Shown here: positions 1-7,762 of the stretch, piece by piece
How positions within the stretch are numbered: the first letter of the stretch is position 1
Layout of the letters: each line of letters starts with the position of its first letter
DNA from: Chlamydiota bacterium
Lineage (GTDB): Bacteria; Chlamydiota; Chlamydiia; Chlamydiales; Simkaniaceae
Assembly: GCA_011065165.1 (NCBI GenBank)
Contig: JAAKFF010000001.1
Coordinates: forward strand, 1 to 50,299
Reading direction: 5' to 3'
DNA: 50,299 nt
The notes under the pieces: generated by a model
What the model was told of the DNA's origin: nothing
Databases searched by the model: none
What the model saw: only the letters and a program-made list of their open reading frames with translations
Made by a program: the position numbers and the translations under genes

Positions 1-202
1 ATTTTTCATGTGTGCCCGGCATCGGTTCGCGACAGGTCATAAAGTATAGGAAGAGCCCAACCGGACCGGTATAGAGAACGACAAGGGCCCAACCGACCTT
101 CATCACACCCGCTTCAGGAGTCACCACAATCAGGTCATAGACGACAAAAACTAATGATAGGACCGTCAACACGGCCCATAAGATCAATATACCATCCAGC
201 AT
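1..202 (-). CDS. DUF4396-like membrane protein, 3' end outside window
   Basis: The reverse strand reads an open frame from an ATG at 202 through the window edge, about 67 codons. The visible part has two hydrophobic segments, an N-terminal one and a second one containing LYTGPVGLFLYF, followed by CREPMPGTHEK. The pattern YTGPxGLxxY followed by CREPxPGTHE matches, as I remember it, the DUF4396 family of small multi-spanning membrane proteins of unknown function. No strong ribosome binding site is visible before the ATG. Function is unknown and the C-terminal half cannot be assessed. Confidence 0.6.
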   Translation of the reverse strand, partial: MLDGILILWAVLTVLSLVFVVYDLIVVTPEAGVMKVGWALVVLYTGPVGLFLYFMTCREPMPGTHEK

Positions 203-242
203 AACTCAAGCTATAGTGAGTTCTCTATTTTTAGTACACACC

Positions 243-617
243 CTAGTCAAGGAGCTCGGTGAATAATCGCTGAATGGATTTGTAGCGAAAATAGTTGGCG
301 TTATGATGAGAGGTCGATGCATATTTCCAGACTATCACAGAAGCGATAGAGAAGAGTGCCGATCCTACGATTAAAGTGTCCCAAAGGTGCTTTGTCCCAT
401 CCGAATCGGGAGGAAGCTTACTCTGTTTTGCTAGAAACCCGAGGAAGGAGATCGAAGCAGTGCCGCAAGCGATGGCCCCAGAAGTTGTGGCAATTGGTCC
501 CCAGTAGGCGGCGGAACTTTTATATAACTGAGCTAGCGTGACCAATCGAGTGAGTGGAGCATTCATAATCTCACTCAACCGGTATCCCCCTGTCAGGATT
601 CCCATAAATCCACCCAT
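243..617 (-). CDS. small membrane protein, unknown function
   Basis: A 124-residue protein with two hydrophobic stretches, one around AIACGTASISFLGFL and one around TLIVGSALFSIASVIVW, and a charged C-terminus. A longer frame could begin at a GTG at 656. I chose the ATG at 617 because GAGGAG lies seven bases upstream of it, and because the best promoter (648-676) would start transcription inside the longer frame. The topology predicts two membrane helices with both ends on the same side. I do not recognise a family. It stands alone between a DUF4396-like gene and the divergently transcribed mnmG group. Confidence 0.65.
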   Translation of the reverse strand: MGGFMGILTGGYRLSEIMNAPLTRLVTLAQLYKSSAAYWGPIATTSGAIACGTASISFLGFLAKQSKLPPDSDGTKHLWDTLIVGSALFSIASVIVWKYASTSHHNANYFRYKSIQRLFTELLD

Positions 618-647
618 AAGTTTTCTCCTCAGTTTTTCAATAGAATC

Positions 648-676
648 ATTATACACATTTTATACTATTTTTTCAT
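648..676 (-). promoter_or_regulatory. candidate sigma70-type promoter for the 243-617 gene
   Basis: On the minus strand a perfect TATAAT (648-653) is preceded 17 bases upstream by ATGAAA (671-676), four of six matches to TTGACA. Transcription would start near 641, just before the GAGGAG ribosome binding site of the gene starting at 617. Seen in sequence only. Confidence 0.5.
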
Positions 677-739
677 CTAATTGAATAAAACACTTTATGT
701 AAATGAGTTAGGTATTTCTTCTCTCCATTCAGAGTCCCC

Positions 740-768
740 TTTACTTTTTCCACGGAAAAACCTATACT
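740..768 (+). promoter_or_regulatory. candidate sigma70-type promoter for the mS38-like/mnmG unit
   Basis: TTTACT (740-745) and TATACT (763-768) are separated by exactly 17 bases. The predicted start near 775 leaves a leader of about 24 bases before the small ORF at 799. The -10 box matches five of six consensus positions and the -35 four of six. Confidence 0.5.
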
Positions 769-798
769 TAGACTTTAACTAAATAATTTGAGTGATTC

Positions 799-891
799 AT
801 GTCATCTGTAAAGAAAAAGCGTCGTCTAAAGATCTCTAAACATAAGCGGAAAAAACGCCGCCGTCGAGATCGTCATAAGAAAAATAAATAA
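799..891 (+). CDS. mS38 (AURKAIP1/COX24)-like 30-residue basic protein
   Basis: A 30-residue, extremely basic protein (MSSVKKKRRLKISKHKRKKR and onward, ending RDRHKKNK). It has the pattern of the AURKAIP1/COX24 C-terminal domain, known as mitochondrial small-subunit ribosomal protein mS38 and, as I recall, as stand-alone mini-proteins in Bacteroidota and Chlamydiota. A role on the 30S ribosome is inferred from that family. The gene is preceded by a well-formed promoter and by GAG seven to eight bases before the ATG. Its TAA stop shares one base with the ATG of mnmG (TAATG), so the two are probably translationally coupled. It is easily missed by gene callers because of its size. Confidence 0.75.
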   Translation: MSSVKKKRRLKISKHKRKKRRRRDRHKKNK

Positions 892-2708
892 TGTGGACAT
901 ATCCTAAGCACTTTGATCTCATTGTCATAGGTGGAGGGCATGCTGGATGCGAGGCCGCATATGCTGCTGCGCGGATGGGCGCCTCTACTCTACTCTTGAC
1001 CATGAATCTCGATACCATTGGGAAGATGAGCTGTAATCCTGCGATTGGGGGAACTGCTAAGGGCCATATGGTACGAGAGATCGACGCCCTCGGTGGCATC
1101 ATGGGAAAGGTAGCAGATCGCACTGGCATTCAATTCCGCATGCTCAACAGGACTAAGGGTCCTGCCGTCTGGTCACCCCGCGCCCAATCTGATAAGCTCG
1201 CCTACCAATCTGATATGAAATACACTCTCGAACAGCATCCCCACCTAGAGATCATGCAGGGAACGATCGAATCGCTCACCATCGAAGGGGGTGTCATTAA
1301 AGGGGTACGGATTAAGGAGGGTATCGACTACCGCAGCAAGACGGTCATTCTCTCCGCTGGGACTTTTATGCGCGGATTGCTCCATATCGGAGAGGTGAGT
1401 TATTCGGGAGGAAGAGCAGGGGACAAGCCCTCTATCGGTCTCTCTAAATGTCTGGAAGATTTGGGATTTAAACTCGACCGCCTAAAGACCGGCACCCCAC
1501 CAAGGGTCAATAAACGCTCCATCGACTACTCAAAACTTGAAGAGCAGCCTCCTGAGGAGGGCGTCTCCTTCTCCTTCGATCCCCAAGAGAGAAGGCTTCA
1601 GCAACTCTCCTGTTTCATCACCTACACGAATGCTGCGACGAAAAAAGTGATCCTCGACAATCTCACGCGCTCCCCCCTCTATTCAGGAAAAATTAAAGGG
1701 GTTGGCCCTCGCTACTGCCCCTCGATTGAAGATAAGTTTGTCCGCTTTTCAGAGAGAGAGCGCCATCAACTCTTCTTGGAGCCAGAAGGGGTATCGACAA
1801 ATGAAGTCTATGTGAATGGTATCTCCTCCTCTCTCCCTTTCGATGTCCAATACCGTGCACTCCAGACCATTCCTGGATTGGAAAATGTCGAAATCATGCG
1901 TCCTGCCTATGCGATAGAGTATGATTATGTCACAAGTGGGCAGCTGCGCCCGAGTTTAGAGACTAAGAGTGTTGAAGGGCTCTTCTTTGCAGGACAGGTG
2001 AATGGAACAACGGGCTATGAAGAGGCGGCAGCCCAAGGGCTGATGGCAGGTATAAACGCGACGTTAAAAGTTCGCGCTGAGGCTCCCTTCTTACTGAAGC
2101 GCTCAGAGGCCTATATCGGAGTGATGATCGACGACCTGATCTCAAAAGATCTGGATGAACCCTATAGAATGTTTACATCGCGTGCAGAGTACCGCCTGCT
2201 ACTTCGCCAGGATAATGCCGATCTCCGCCTCCGAGAATATGGCTACCAGCTGGGTCTGATCGATGAGGAGCAGTATAAGCGCTTTAGAGAGAGAAAAGAG
2301 AGTATCGAGAGTGGAATCAGAGATCTTGAAGGCGTTAAGCTCGAGTTTGAAGGAAGGTCGACCACTCTCGCCAAACTCCTCTGCCGCCCTGAGTTCACCT
2401 ATGCAAGCCTCCTCGAAGCCTTCCCCTCCAAAATGGAAGAGCGGACGCGCGATATCAGCGCAGCGATCGAAATCGATCTAAAATATGCCGGTTATATCAA
2501 TCGCGAAAGGAAGAACGCAGAGAAGCTAGAATCCATCGACTCCATCTCCATTCCGGACAGTTTTGATTTTCAAAAAGTTGTGGGATTAAGAAATGAGGCG
2601 CAAGAGAAGTTAACCCATCACCATCCGGGCAACTTGGGCCAAGCTTCACGCATCTCAGGGGTCTCACCAGCAGACATCTCGATTCTCCTGGTGTCGCTAA
2701 AAAGATAA
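891..2708 (+). CDS. mnmG: tRNA uridine-5-carboxymethylaminomethyl modification enzyme MnmG (GidA)
   Basis: This 605-residue protein is the FAD-dependent large subunit of the MnmE-MnmG complex that installs the cmnm5 group on U34 of certain tRNAs. The N-terminal dinucleotide-binding motif is VIGGGHAGCEAA (about residues 11-22). The conserved cysteine motifs CNPAIGG (about 53) and RYCPSIEDK (about 279) are present, as is the second FAD motif GLFFAGQVNGTTGYEEAAAQ (about 365-384). The helical C-terminal domain that contacts MnmE is intact and ends with NLGQASRISGVSPADISILL. Length is normal for the family (about 600-630). The start overlaps the stop of the upstream mS38-like ORF. The next gene follows after a 19-base gap, and lplA is three genes downstream. 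Confidence 0.97.
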   Translation: MWTYPKHFDLIVIGGGHAGCEAAYAAARMGASTLLLTMNLDTIGKMSCNPAIGGTAKGHMVREIDALGGIMGKVADRTGIQFRMLNRTKGPAVWSPRAQSDKLAYQSDMKYTLEQHPHLEIMQGTIESLTIEGGVIKGVRIKEGIDYRSKTVILSAGTFMRGLLHIGEVSYSGGRAGDKPSIGLSKCLEDLGFKLDRLKTGTPPRVNKRSIDYSKLEEQPPEEGVSFSFDPQERRLQQLSCFITYTNAATKKVILDNLTRSPLYSGKIKGVGPRYCPSIEDKFVRFSERERHQLFLEPEGVSTNEVYVNGISSSLPFDVQYRALQTIPGLENVEIMRPAYAIEYDYVTSGQLRPSLETKSVEGLFFAGQVNGTTGYEEAAAQGLMAGINATLKVRAEAPFLLKRSEAYIGVMIDDLISKDLDEPYRMFTSRAEYRLLLRQDNADLRLREYGYQLGLIDEEQYKRFRERKESIESGIRDLEGVKLEFEGRSTTLAKLLCRPEFTYASLLEAFPSKMEERTRDISAAIEIDLKYAGYINRERKNAEKLESIDSISIPDSFDFQKVVGLRNEAQEKLTHHHPGNLGQASRISGVSPADISILLVSLKR

Positions 2709-2727
2709 TTCTTTATAGTGAAAAGTG

Positions 2728-3675
2728 ATGAAGATGAAACCAAAAAAACTTCCAACTCTCCTCCTGATCACTGCTTCACCTACCACTCGAGCTTTCTTTG
2801 AGATCATCACGGATAAGTTGGAAGAGTACGCTCTCATCTGCGTAAGTTCAGAGATCGAAGCCTTAGACTATCTAACTAAGACCTTCATCAGCTTTATCGT
2901 CATCGATGAGAAAACTCCCTATGTTGAACTCACCCCACTCTGTGAGAAAATCCGCTCTTTGAACGGCCATCGTTACTCCCCCATATTGATCATCACGGGC
3001 CACCTTAAAAAAACTTTCACGCGAAATTTAATAAAAGCTGGTGCGACCGATTTTCTTCGAGAACCTCTAGACGAAGATGAGTTTTTACACCGCATGGAGA
3101 TGGCGAGTGAGTCGATGGAGACGCAGCAGAAGATCACAACGCTTTCTACTAGCCTTTCAACAGCTGCCGCAAGTGGCATATCGATGCACGAGCGGGCGAT
3201 AATGGATGACCGCGCCACAAAGATCATAGAGGTTGCTCTCAACGAGAAGTCTGCTCTCTCTCTGCTGCTCATGGAGATCGATCAATACCAGAAGTTCCAG
3301 AAGAGTCGTGGTGAAAAAGCCGCTCACGCCCTCTTAATAGACTTTACAGAGCACCTGCAAAGACTGATACGCATCCAAGACCTTCTCTTTAACCAGAACC
3401 ATGGGAAGTTTGCACTCTTTCTTCCCAAAACATCGGAGAGAGGATCGCAGCTGATCGGTGAAAACATTCAAGAGTACCTAGAGGGAGAGACCTTCTCCGC
3501 TGGATCCATTCGGTTTAACCTCACCACTTCGATTGGAGTGGCGACACTTGAGAACGCCGGAGATGTGACCAGAAGCCCTGCTACCAATTTAGAGCGTCTA
3601 CTCGCAGCGGCGTCACTCTGTTTAAATAGAGCTAAAGAAACGGGAAACTGTGTCGTTTCCCACTCCAAAAAGTGA
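2728..3675 (+). CDS. degenerate receiver plus degenerate GGDEF protein
   Basis: A 315-residue protein with two signalling folds that both lack key residues. Residues 1-130 look like a response-regulator receiver: the central IVIDEKTP supplies an aspartate at the phosphoacceptor position, and a C-terminal TDFLREPLDEDEF resembles the usual KPF region. However, the N-terminal acidic pair is replaced by LLITASP. Residues 165-315 follow the fold of a GGDEF domain (SLLLMEIDQYQKFQKSRGEK, then TSIGVATLE), but the catalytic signature is NHGKF instead of GGDEF, so diguanylate cyclase activity is unlikely. Inference: a protein-protein or nucleotide-sensing adaptor. The start could be GTG 2725, ATG 2728 or ATG 2734; I used the first ATG. 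Confidence 0.7.
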   Translation: MKMKPKKLPTLLLITASPTTRAFFEIITDKLEEYALICVSSEIEALDYLTKTFISFIVIDEKTPYVELTPLCEKIRSLNGHRYSPILIITGHLKKTFTRNLIKAGATDFLREPLDEDEFLHRMEMASESMETQQKITTLSTSLSTAAASGISMHERAIMDDRATKIIEVALNEKSALSLLLMEIDQYQKFQKSRGEKAAHALLIDFTEHLQRLIRIQDLLFNQNHGKFALFLPKTSERGSQLIGENIQEYLEGETFSAGSIRFNLTTSIGVATLENAGDVTRSPATNLERLLAAASLCLNRAKETGNCVVSHSKK

Positions 3676-3683
3676 GGATAGTT

Positions 3684-4109
3684 ATGAAAAAAACTCTGAT
3701 TTTTGCCTTATTAACCTTCTCTTCAATCGCGGGGGCAGAGCAGGAGCCAATCTACTCTGTCTCGTCATCTCAATTTTTTACAAAACAGACGAAACCCGCA
3801 ACGCATAAACCTTCAATTGACGACGTCGTTGCTGCGAAGAGTGGACATGTGAAGGGGCAGAGTGAAGTGATGATCATCACTCCCGCGTCGCGCGCAAAAG
3901 ATATACATAGCGCCTTTCAATACTTAAGGACGATGAGCCCCGCTACAAAAATCGGTGTGAAACTGACAGATGGCTCGATCATTTCAGAAATTTTGGATAT
4001 CAATGTGATGCCAGGAGGAACGATGATCATCTTTAAAATCAATACGATGAAAGGAGAGAAGTACCGAGTGGTGAAAATTGAACAGATCGATAGTTTGACC
4101 CATGTCTGA
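3684..4109 (+). CDS. small exported protein, unknown function
   Basis: A 141-residue protein with a clear signal peptide (KK, then LIFALLTFSSIAGA, with cleavage probable after AGA). The mature region of about 120 residues is rich in short beta-strand-like stretches (IGVKLTDGSIISEILDINVM, then GGTMIIFKI). The chosen ATG at 3684 has GAGG about six bases upstream; an in-frame ATG at 3672 overlaps the previous gene and would bury the signal peptide. Its stop overlaps the lplA start by eight bases, so it is co-translated with lplA. I do not recognise the family. The position suggests a periplasmic protein of the mnmG-lplA unit. Confidence 0.7.
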   Translation: MKKTLIFALLTFSSIAGAEQEPIYSVSSSQFFTKQTKPATHKPSIDDVVAAKSGHVKGQSEVMIITPASRAKDIHSAFQYLRTMSPATKIGVKLTDGSIISEILDINVMPGGTMIIFKINTMKGEKYRVVKIEQIDSLTHV

Positions 4110-4812
4110 TAGGATCAACTTCCTCCATCTAAAAGAGAGCTCCATCTTCGATCAGCTACAGATCGAGGAGGCGCTGCTGCGCAATGATGATGAGAACTGG
4201 TGTATTGTTAACGAAGGTTCATCGCCCTCCATTATTATGGGTATCTCTGGCAAGCCGGAGGAGTTAATCGACCTTAAAAAAGTTCAAGCAGACCCGCTTC
4301 CGATTATTAAGCGATTTAGCGGTGGAGGAACGGTCATCGTCGATGATGACACCCTCTTTGTCTCCTTCATCTTTCAAAAGGCGGTGCACGACTTCCCATG
4401 CTACCCCGAGCCGATTCTTCGCTGGTCTGAGGCGTTCTATCAAGAGGCCCTTTCTATCCCTAACTTTCGCCTCCGCGAGAATGATTATGTGATTGGCGAG
4501 CAGAAGTGCGGCGGAAATGCCCAGTATATAAAAAAAGAGCGCTTCGTCCATCACACAACATTCCTCTGGGATTACAAAGATGAGCTTATGGATTACCTAC
4601 TCCACCCTCCAAAAACACCAACCTATCGCAGTGCGCGTACCCACCGCGACTTTCTCTGCACCCTAAAGGGCCACCTCGACTCAAAAGCCGCTTTCGTCTC
4701 TTCCATAAGAAAAAATCTCTCAAAGCGCTACCAGCTCTCCGATGCCTCCCTCGAAAGCGTCACCCCCCACCTGCAAACACCCCACCGAAAGACCACAACC
4801 TACATCACTTAA
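4102..4812 (+). CDS. lplA: lipoate-protein ligase A family protein
   Basis: A 236-residue ligase of the LplA/BPL fold that attaches lipoate to E2 subunits and GcvH. The nucleotide-binding motif RFSGGGTV (residues 71-78) corresponds to the family RRxGGGxV loop. GEQKCGGNAQ contains the expected catalytic lysine (K135), followed by HHTTFLWD. It is shorter than E. coli LplA (about 338) because it lacks the C-terminal accessory domain, as do the small chlamydial and Bacillus-type enzymes. No lipB or lipA is in the window, so the substrate is presumably scavenged from the host, as proposed for chlamydiae. Last gene of the forward unit; a hairpin follows at 4854-4880. Confidence 0.9.
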   Translation: MSDRINFLHLKESSIFDQLQIEEALLRNDDENWCIVNEGSSPSIIMGISGKPEELIDLKKVQADPLPIIKRFSGGGTVIVDDDTLFVSFIFQKAVHDFPCYPEPILRWSEAFYQEALSIPNFRLRENDYVIGEQKCGGNAQYIKKERFVHHTTFLWDYKDELMDYLLHPPKTPTYRSARTHRDFLCTLKGHLDSKAAFVSSIRKNLSKRYQLSDASLESVTPHLQTPHRKTTTYIT

Positions 4813-4853
4813 GCTGTGACCCCCTCGAAGGCAAGGCGCAGTGCTGGACCTCA

Positions 4854-4880
4854 AATTGTGCGGACAGTGTCCGCAGAATT
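4854..4880. terminator. hairpin between convergent lplA and GT10 genes
   Basis: An inverted repeat with a perfect 7-bp GC-rich core (TGCGGAC / GTCCGCA, loop AGT), extended by four further pairs (AATT/AATT) after one mismatch. It lies 40 bases after the lplA stop and 7 bases after the stop of the convergent minus-strand gene, so it could serve both directions. There is no long T-tract (only TTTT shortly after on the plus strand). Confidence 0.5.
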
Positions 4881-4886
4881 GAGATT

Positions 4887-5939
4887 TTACATTTCTATGG
4901 CCTCTAGGATGGTCTTTGCTAGGGTGGCGGGATGGAATTGCAATGCTTGTTCGCTCTCTAGGAAGGTGCGGATCTGCGCGAGGTACTCTTGATACTCTTC
5001 CTTGGAGATATTTTGGATAGCTGTGACCATCTCCTCTCTACTTCTAAATTGTCGGTAGTCGATATAGCATTCGGGGGGGATGAACGCTTCGATGTTTGTC
5101 GCTCCGTAGTAGATGGGAATGGTTCCGGTTACAAAACAGTCAAAAATTTTCTCGGTGATGTAAACAGGCTGCTTTGTGTTTTCAAAGCAGATGTTAAATT
5201 TGTACTGCTTTAGGGTTTCGAGCTTATCCGCGACCCTTCCCTTTGCATTGCGGTGCCCTTCCCATAGACGTCCATAGAGATCGAAGAGTCCCTCTTCTTG
5301 ACTATCAAAAAAGCTTACAAGTTCTCTCCTTGCGCTGTAGAGCTCTTCTTTAAAATCATTAAACTTGTAGTTGGATGCGATCATGCATAGGAGTTTTCTC
5401 TCTTCAAAGGGTGGAAGATTCTGCTCCATGGGTCTTAGATCACCATTGCATATTTTGAAGTAGCGCTCTCCATCCACCAGATCGTCATTCCAAGTATAGA
5501 TTCTATCAAAGAGCTGTTGGACATCTTCTCGATACATGTCGAGAAGTACGGAGGGAGGCTCCCACATCATAAGAATGCGCTTTCCTCTGGGCAAACGGCC
5601 GATTTTAGATTTGGAGAGATATGAGTTATAATTATAAAAGACGAAGATTCTTCCCTGATTTTTACTTAAGAGAAAGTTGGTAAGCCTTTTCAGATAGTGG
5701 TGTCTTTTTGGAAAACCATTTAAATCGAGCCAGACTCCATGGTACCCTTTTTCATCCGCTAGCTCTTTTAGGCCTGGATAGAAATTAAAAGGAGACCAAT
5801 CTGGGACGTCGCGTCCATAGGGCAAAAAGACGATCCGCTTGTTCGCCTCTCTTCTCTCTTTTACAGCGATGAGAGCAGCTGCAGTAATCGAAAGGGCAAG
5901 AATGAGAAAAATTGTTTTTTTCAGCACACCAACACTCAT
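4887..5939 (-). CDS. membrane-anchored GT10 (alpha-1,3-fucosyltransferase family) glycosyltransferase
   Basis: A 350-residue protein with one N-terminal transmembrane helix (about residues 9-26) followed by a GT10-type catalytic region. The family signature is visible at residues 246-298: YKFNICFEN, then YITEKIFDCFVTGTIPIYYG, then an IPPECYIDYRQF segment. In GT10 enzymes this part binds GDP-fucose; whether fucose is the true donor here is inference. The start overlaps the GT92 stop by one base (TAATG), so both are made from one message. Bacterial GT10 enzymes are known from Helicobacter Lewis-antigen synthesis. No GDP-fucose synthesis genes are in the window. Confidence 0.85.
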   Translation of the reverse strand: MSVGVLKKTIFLILALSITAAALIAVKERREANKRIVFLPYGRDVPDWSPFNFYPGLKELADEKGYHGVWLDLNGFPKRHHYLKRLTNFLLSKNQGRIFVFYNYNSYLSKSKIGRLPRGKRILMMWEPPSVLLDMYREDVQQLFDRIYTWNDDLVDGERYFKICNGDLRPMEQNLPPFEERKLLCMIASNYKFNDFKEELYSARRELVSFFDSQEEGLFDLYGRLWEGHRNAKGRVADKLETLKQYKFNICFENTKQPVYITEKIFDCFVTGTIPIYYGATNIEAFIPPECYIDYRQFRSREEMVTAIQNISKEEYQEYLAQIRTFLESEQALQFHPATLAKTILEAIEM

Positions 5940-6793
5940 TAAAAGAGAGAGTTCTTTGGCAGATAGTTTAAGATTGTTCTATCTTCAACAACATTGAACT
6001 CATCTATAAACTCTTGCATATGATCTAAACCAACATTTCGTTTCTCTCTCAACTTTTTTTCTGGTCCAGACCAGTAGTGATGGATCCTGAACTCTGATAT
6101 TTTGGGTTTTTTGTGCTTATACTCTTCTGTTAAAAGGCCATTGTGAATGTTACAGAGCTCTACTGCTTCAGGACGGTAGATACTCTTTGTATGTCGATGC
6201 CATGCATGGTTATCAGGAGCCCTTAAAACAAGTTGCTTTGTCATGAGCTCATCACTATTCACATCCCAGAGATTAGAGGTGCCAAAAACTAACCAGTTGA
6301 GCTCGATAGCTCCCACTCTCCCCTTAGAGGCTTTTTTCAGCATCTTCTTAAATGAGGCGACGCCCTCAACTGGGACGATAAACTCATCAATATCAATGAC
6401 CGCTACCCACTTAGCTCTTCCCAATGCTCGATTTTTTAGACAGTCGTTAAAGGCCCCTCTCTGATAGCCGATCCAGTGGACACCATCACCCTCACTATGG
6501 ATCGCATTCTCTTCACAGGATTTCCACTCAATTAATTCGACAAGCCCCTCTTTAACATAGGGGTGAAGCACCTCACGGAAGTTGTCTGAACTATCATTAT
6601 TATAGAGGTAGAAGTGCGACGCACCAAGAACTTGGTGATGGTAGTCGATCCACTCCTTAAGATAGGGAGCTTCATCTTTAAACATTACGCAGATGGCAAA
6701 TTCATCTTCATATCGATCTTTATAGAGGGAGTAGAAGAGGAGGGGAAGGGCTAAGATAAGAAGAAGAAGTGTGGTTTTAAGCGGCTTTTTCAT
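5939..6793 (-). CDS. membrane-anchored GT92-like glycosyltransferase
   Basis: A 284-residue protein with an N-terminal transmembrane segment (about 7-24) and a GT-A type catalytic domain of the GT92/DUF23 group: CVMFKDEAPYLKEWIDYH (35-52), YLYNNDSSD (62-70), a metal-binding DIDEF (134-138) and a C-terminal IHHYW. It is a clear paralogue of the protein at 40159-41085, sharing FKxEAPYLKEWI, YNNxSSD, DIDEF, FGTSNL and HYW. It is first in a two-gene unit with the GT10 gene. There is no ribosome binding site before the ATG, and a strong promoter lies almost on top of the start (see 6803-6831). Acceptor and donor sugars are unknown; family members transfer galactose or related sugars. Confidence 0.8.
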   Translation of the reverse strand: MKKPLKTTLLLLILALPLLFYSLYKDRYEDEFAICVMFKDEAPYLKEWIDYHHQVLGASHFYLYNNDSSDNFREVLHPYVKEGLVELIEWKSCEENAIHSEGDGVHWIGYQRGAFNDCLKNRALGRAKWVAVIDIDEFIVPVEGVASFKKMLKKASKGRVGAIELNWLVFGTSNLWDVNSDELMTKQLVLRAPDNHAWHRHTKSIYRPEAVELCNIHNGLLTEEYKHKKPKISEFRIHHYWSGPEKKLREKRNVGLDHMQEFIDEFNVVEDRTILNYLPKNSLF

Positions 6794-6802
6794 ATTCAGA
6801 AT

Positions 6803-6831
6803 ATGATAGAGTTGCCACCCATTTTTTTCAA
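6803..6831 (-). promoter_or_regulatory. strong promoter giving a near-leaderless GT92/GT10 message
   Basis: On the minus strand TTGAAA (6826-6831) and TATCAT (6803-6808) are separated by exactly 17 bases, five of six matches in each box. Transcription would begin around 6796, only about three bases before the ATG at 6793, and no Shine-Dalgarno sequence precedes that ATG. Confidence 0.5.
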
Positions 6832-6904
6832 GAGCCTGTTTTTCTCATCAGCTCTGTGAAAAGCTATGCAGTCTGTTTTTCGAGTCGCCAAAAAGGTTTC
6901 GAAG

Positions 6905-6925
6905 GGAAGGTTAATAAACCTTTCC
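6905..6925 (-). terminator. hairpin downstream of sdhB
   Basis: On the minus strand GGAAAGGTT and AACCTTCC pair around a TATT loop with one bulged A. It lies about 70 bases after the sdhB stop and is a plausible end of the sdhCAB message. The rest of the 200-base gap (6794-6993) shows only the GT92 promoter; a 69-codon plus-strand frame running into sdhB is not convincing. Confidence 0.4.
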
Positions 6926-6993
6926 GAGAGAGCTTCTTGGATGAGTCGGAACACAGATGCAAAAGATTTTGTGGAGATGGTGAAAAATGCAGG

Positions 6994-7749
6994 CTAGGAG
7001 TTGAAGATGTCTTTGACTGCCTGCTTGCTCACTTCGCGGCCGATGACAGCGATCGACTCGGTTAGTGGGATCTCTTTTGGGCAGACTTGGACGCAGTTTT
7101 GTGCATTGCCGCAGTCGCTAATGCCGCCCTCTTCCATCAGGGTGTGAAGGCGGCTTGCCTTCTCCATCTCTCCTGTAGGGTTGAGGTTGAAGAGCTGCGC
7201 TTGCGCAATGGGGGCGGGCCCGATAAACTTGGACTTTTGATTGACTTGAGGACACCCTTCTGAGCAGCAGCCGCAGGTCATGCAAGTCGATAGAACGTAC
7301 ATCGTCTCCTGCTTGGTGGGGCTGATTTTTGGACCAAATCCTTTGATAAAGGAGCCGTCAGCTGAGATCCATCCTTCTACTTTTACTAGATTGTCGAACA
7401 TGGAGGCGCGGTTGACAACAAGATCTCGAACGAGGGGGAATTTGGTAAAGGGGGCGAGGGTGATGGTGTTACCGCCGGTCTTTTTTAAGATAGGCTCTAC
7501 GATGACGGTGCAAGCTTGGCGTGGCCGTCCATTGACAAGCATGGAGCAGGAGCCGCAAACCTCTTCTAGGCAGCCCTGTTCCCAAGCGACGGGAGTCACC
7601 TTCTCACCCAGGCGGTTGACTGGATTTTTCTGGATCTCCATGAGAGCGCCAATGACATTGAGATAGGGAGTGATCTCGATTTCAAACTCTTCCCAATATT
7701 GGCGACTAGGATCGCCGCGGTAGATCTTTAATATAAATCTCTTGGACAC
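6994..7749 (-). CDS. sdhB: succinate dehydrogenase iron-sulfur subunit
   Basis: A 251-residue SdhB/FrdB protein carrying the three iron-sulfur clusters that pass electrons from SdhA to the quinone/heme subunit. The [2Fe-2S] ligands are C60, C65, C68 and C80 (GCLEEVCGSC, then C). The [4Fe-4S] and [3Fe-4S] ligands are in STCMTCGCCSEGCPQ (156-166) and CGNAQNCVQVCP (213-223). Translation begins at a GTG (7749) with AGGAGAG upstream, 13 bases after the sdhA stop. It is last in the sdhC-sdhA-sdhB operon. This gene order and trimeric composition, with one membrane subunit and no SdhD, is the Bacillus/Bacteroidota type. Confidence 0.97.
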   Translation of the reverse strand: MSKRFILKIYRGDPSRQYWEEFEIEITPYLNVIGALMEIQKNPVNRLGEKVTPVAWEQGCLEEVCGSCSMLVNGRPRQACTVIVEPILKKTGGNTITLAPFTKFPLVRDLVVNRASMFDNLVKVEGWISADGSFIKGFGPKISPTKQETMYVLSTCMTCGCCSEGCPQVNQKSKFIGPAPIAQAQLFNLNPTGEMEKASRLHTLMEEGGISDCGNAQNCVQVCPKEIPLTESIAVIGREVSKQAVKDIFNS

Positions 7750-7762
7750 TGCTCTCTCTCTC

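Noticed and set aside
836-1129. Minus-strand 97-codon frame inside mnmG
   Set aside because: Lies antisense to the conserved MnmG N-terminal motif; no ribosome binding site or recognisable domain.
6856-7065. Plus-strand 69-codon frame in the gap before sdhB
   Set aside because: Its second half is antisense to the sdhB C-terminus, and it has no start signals.
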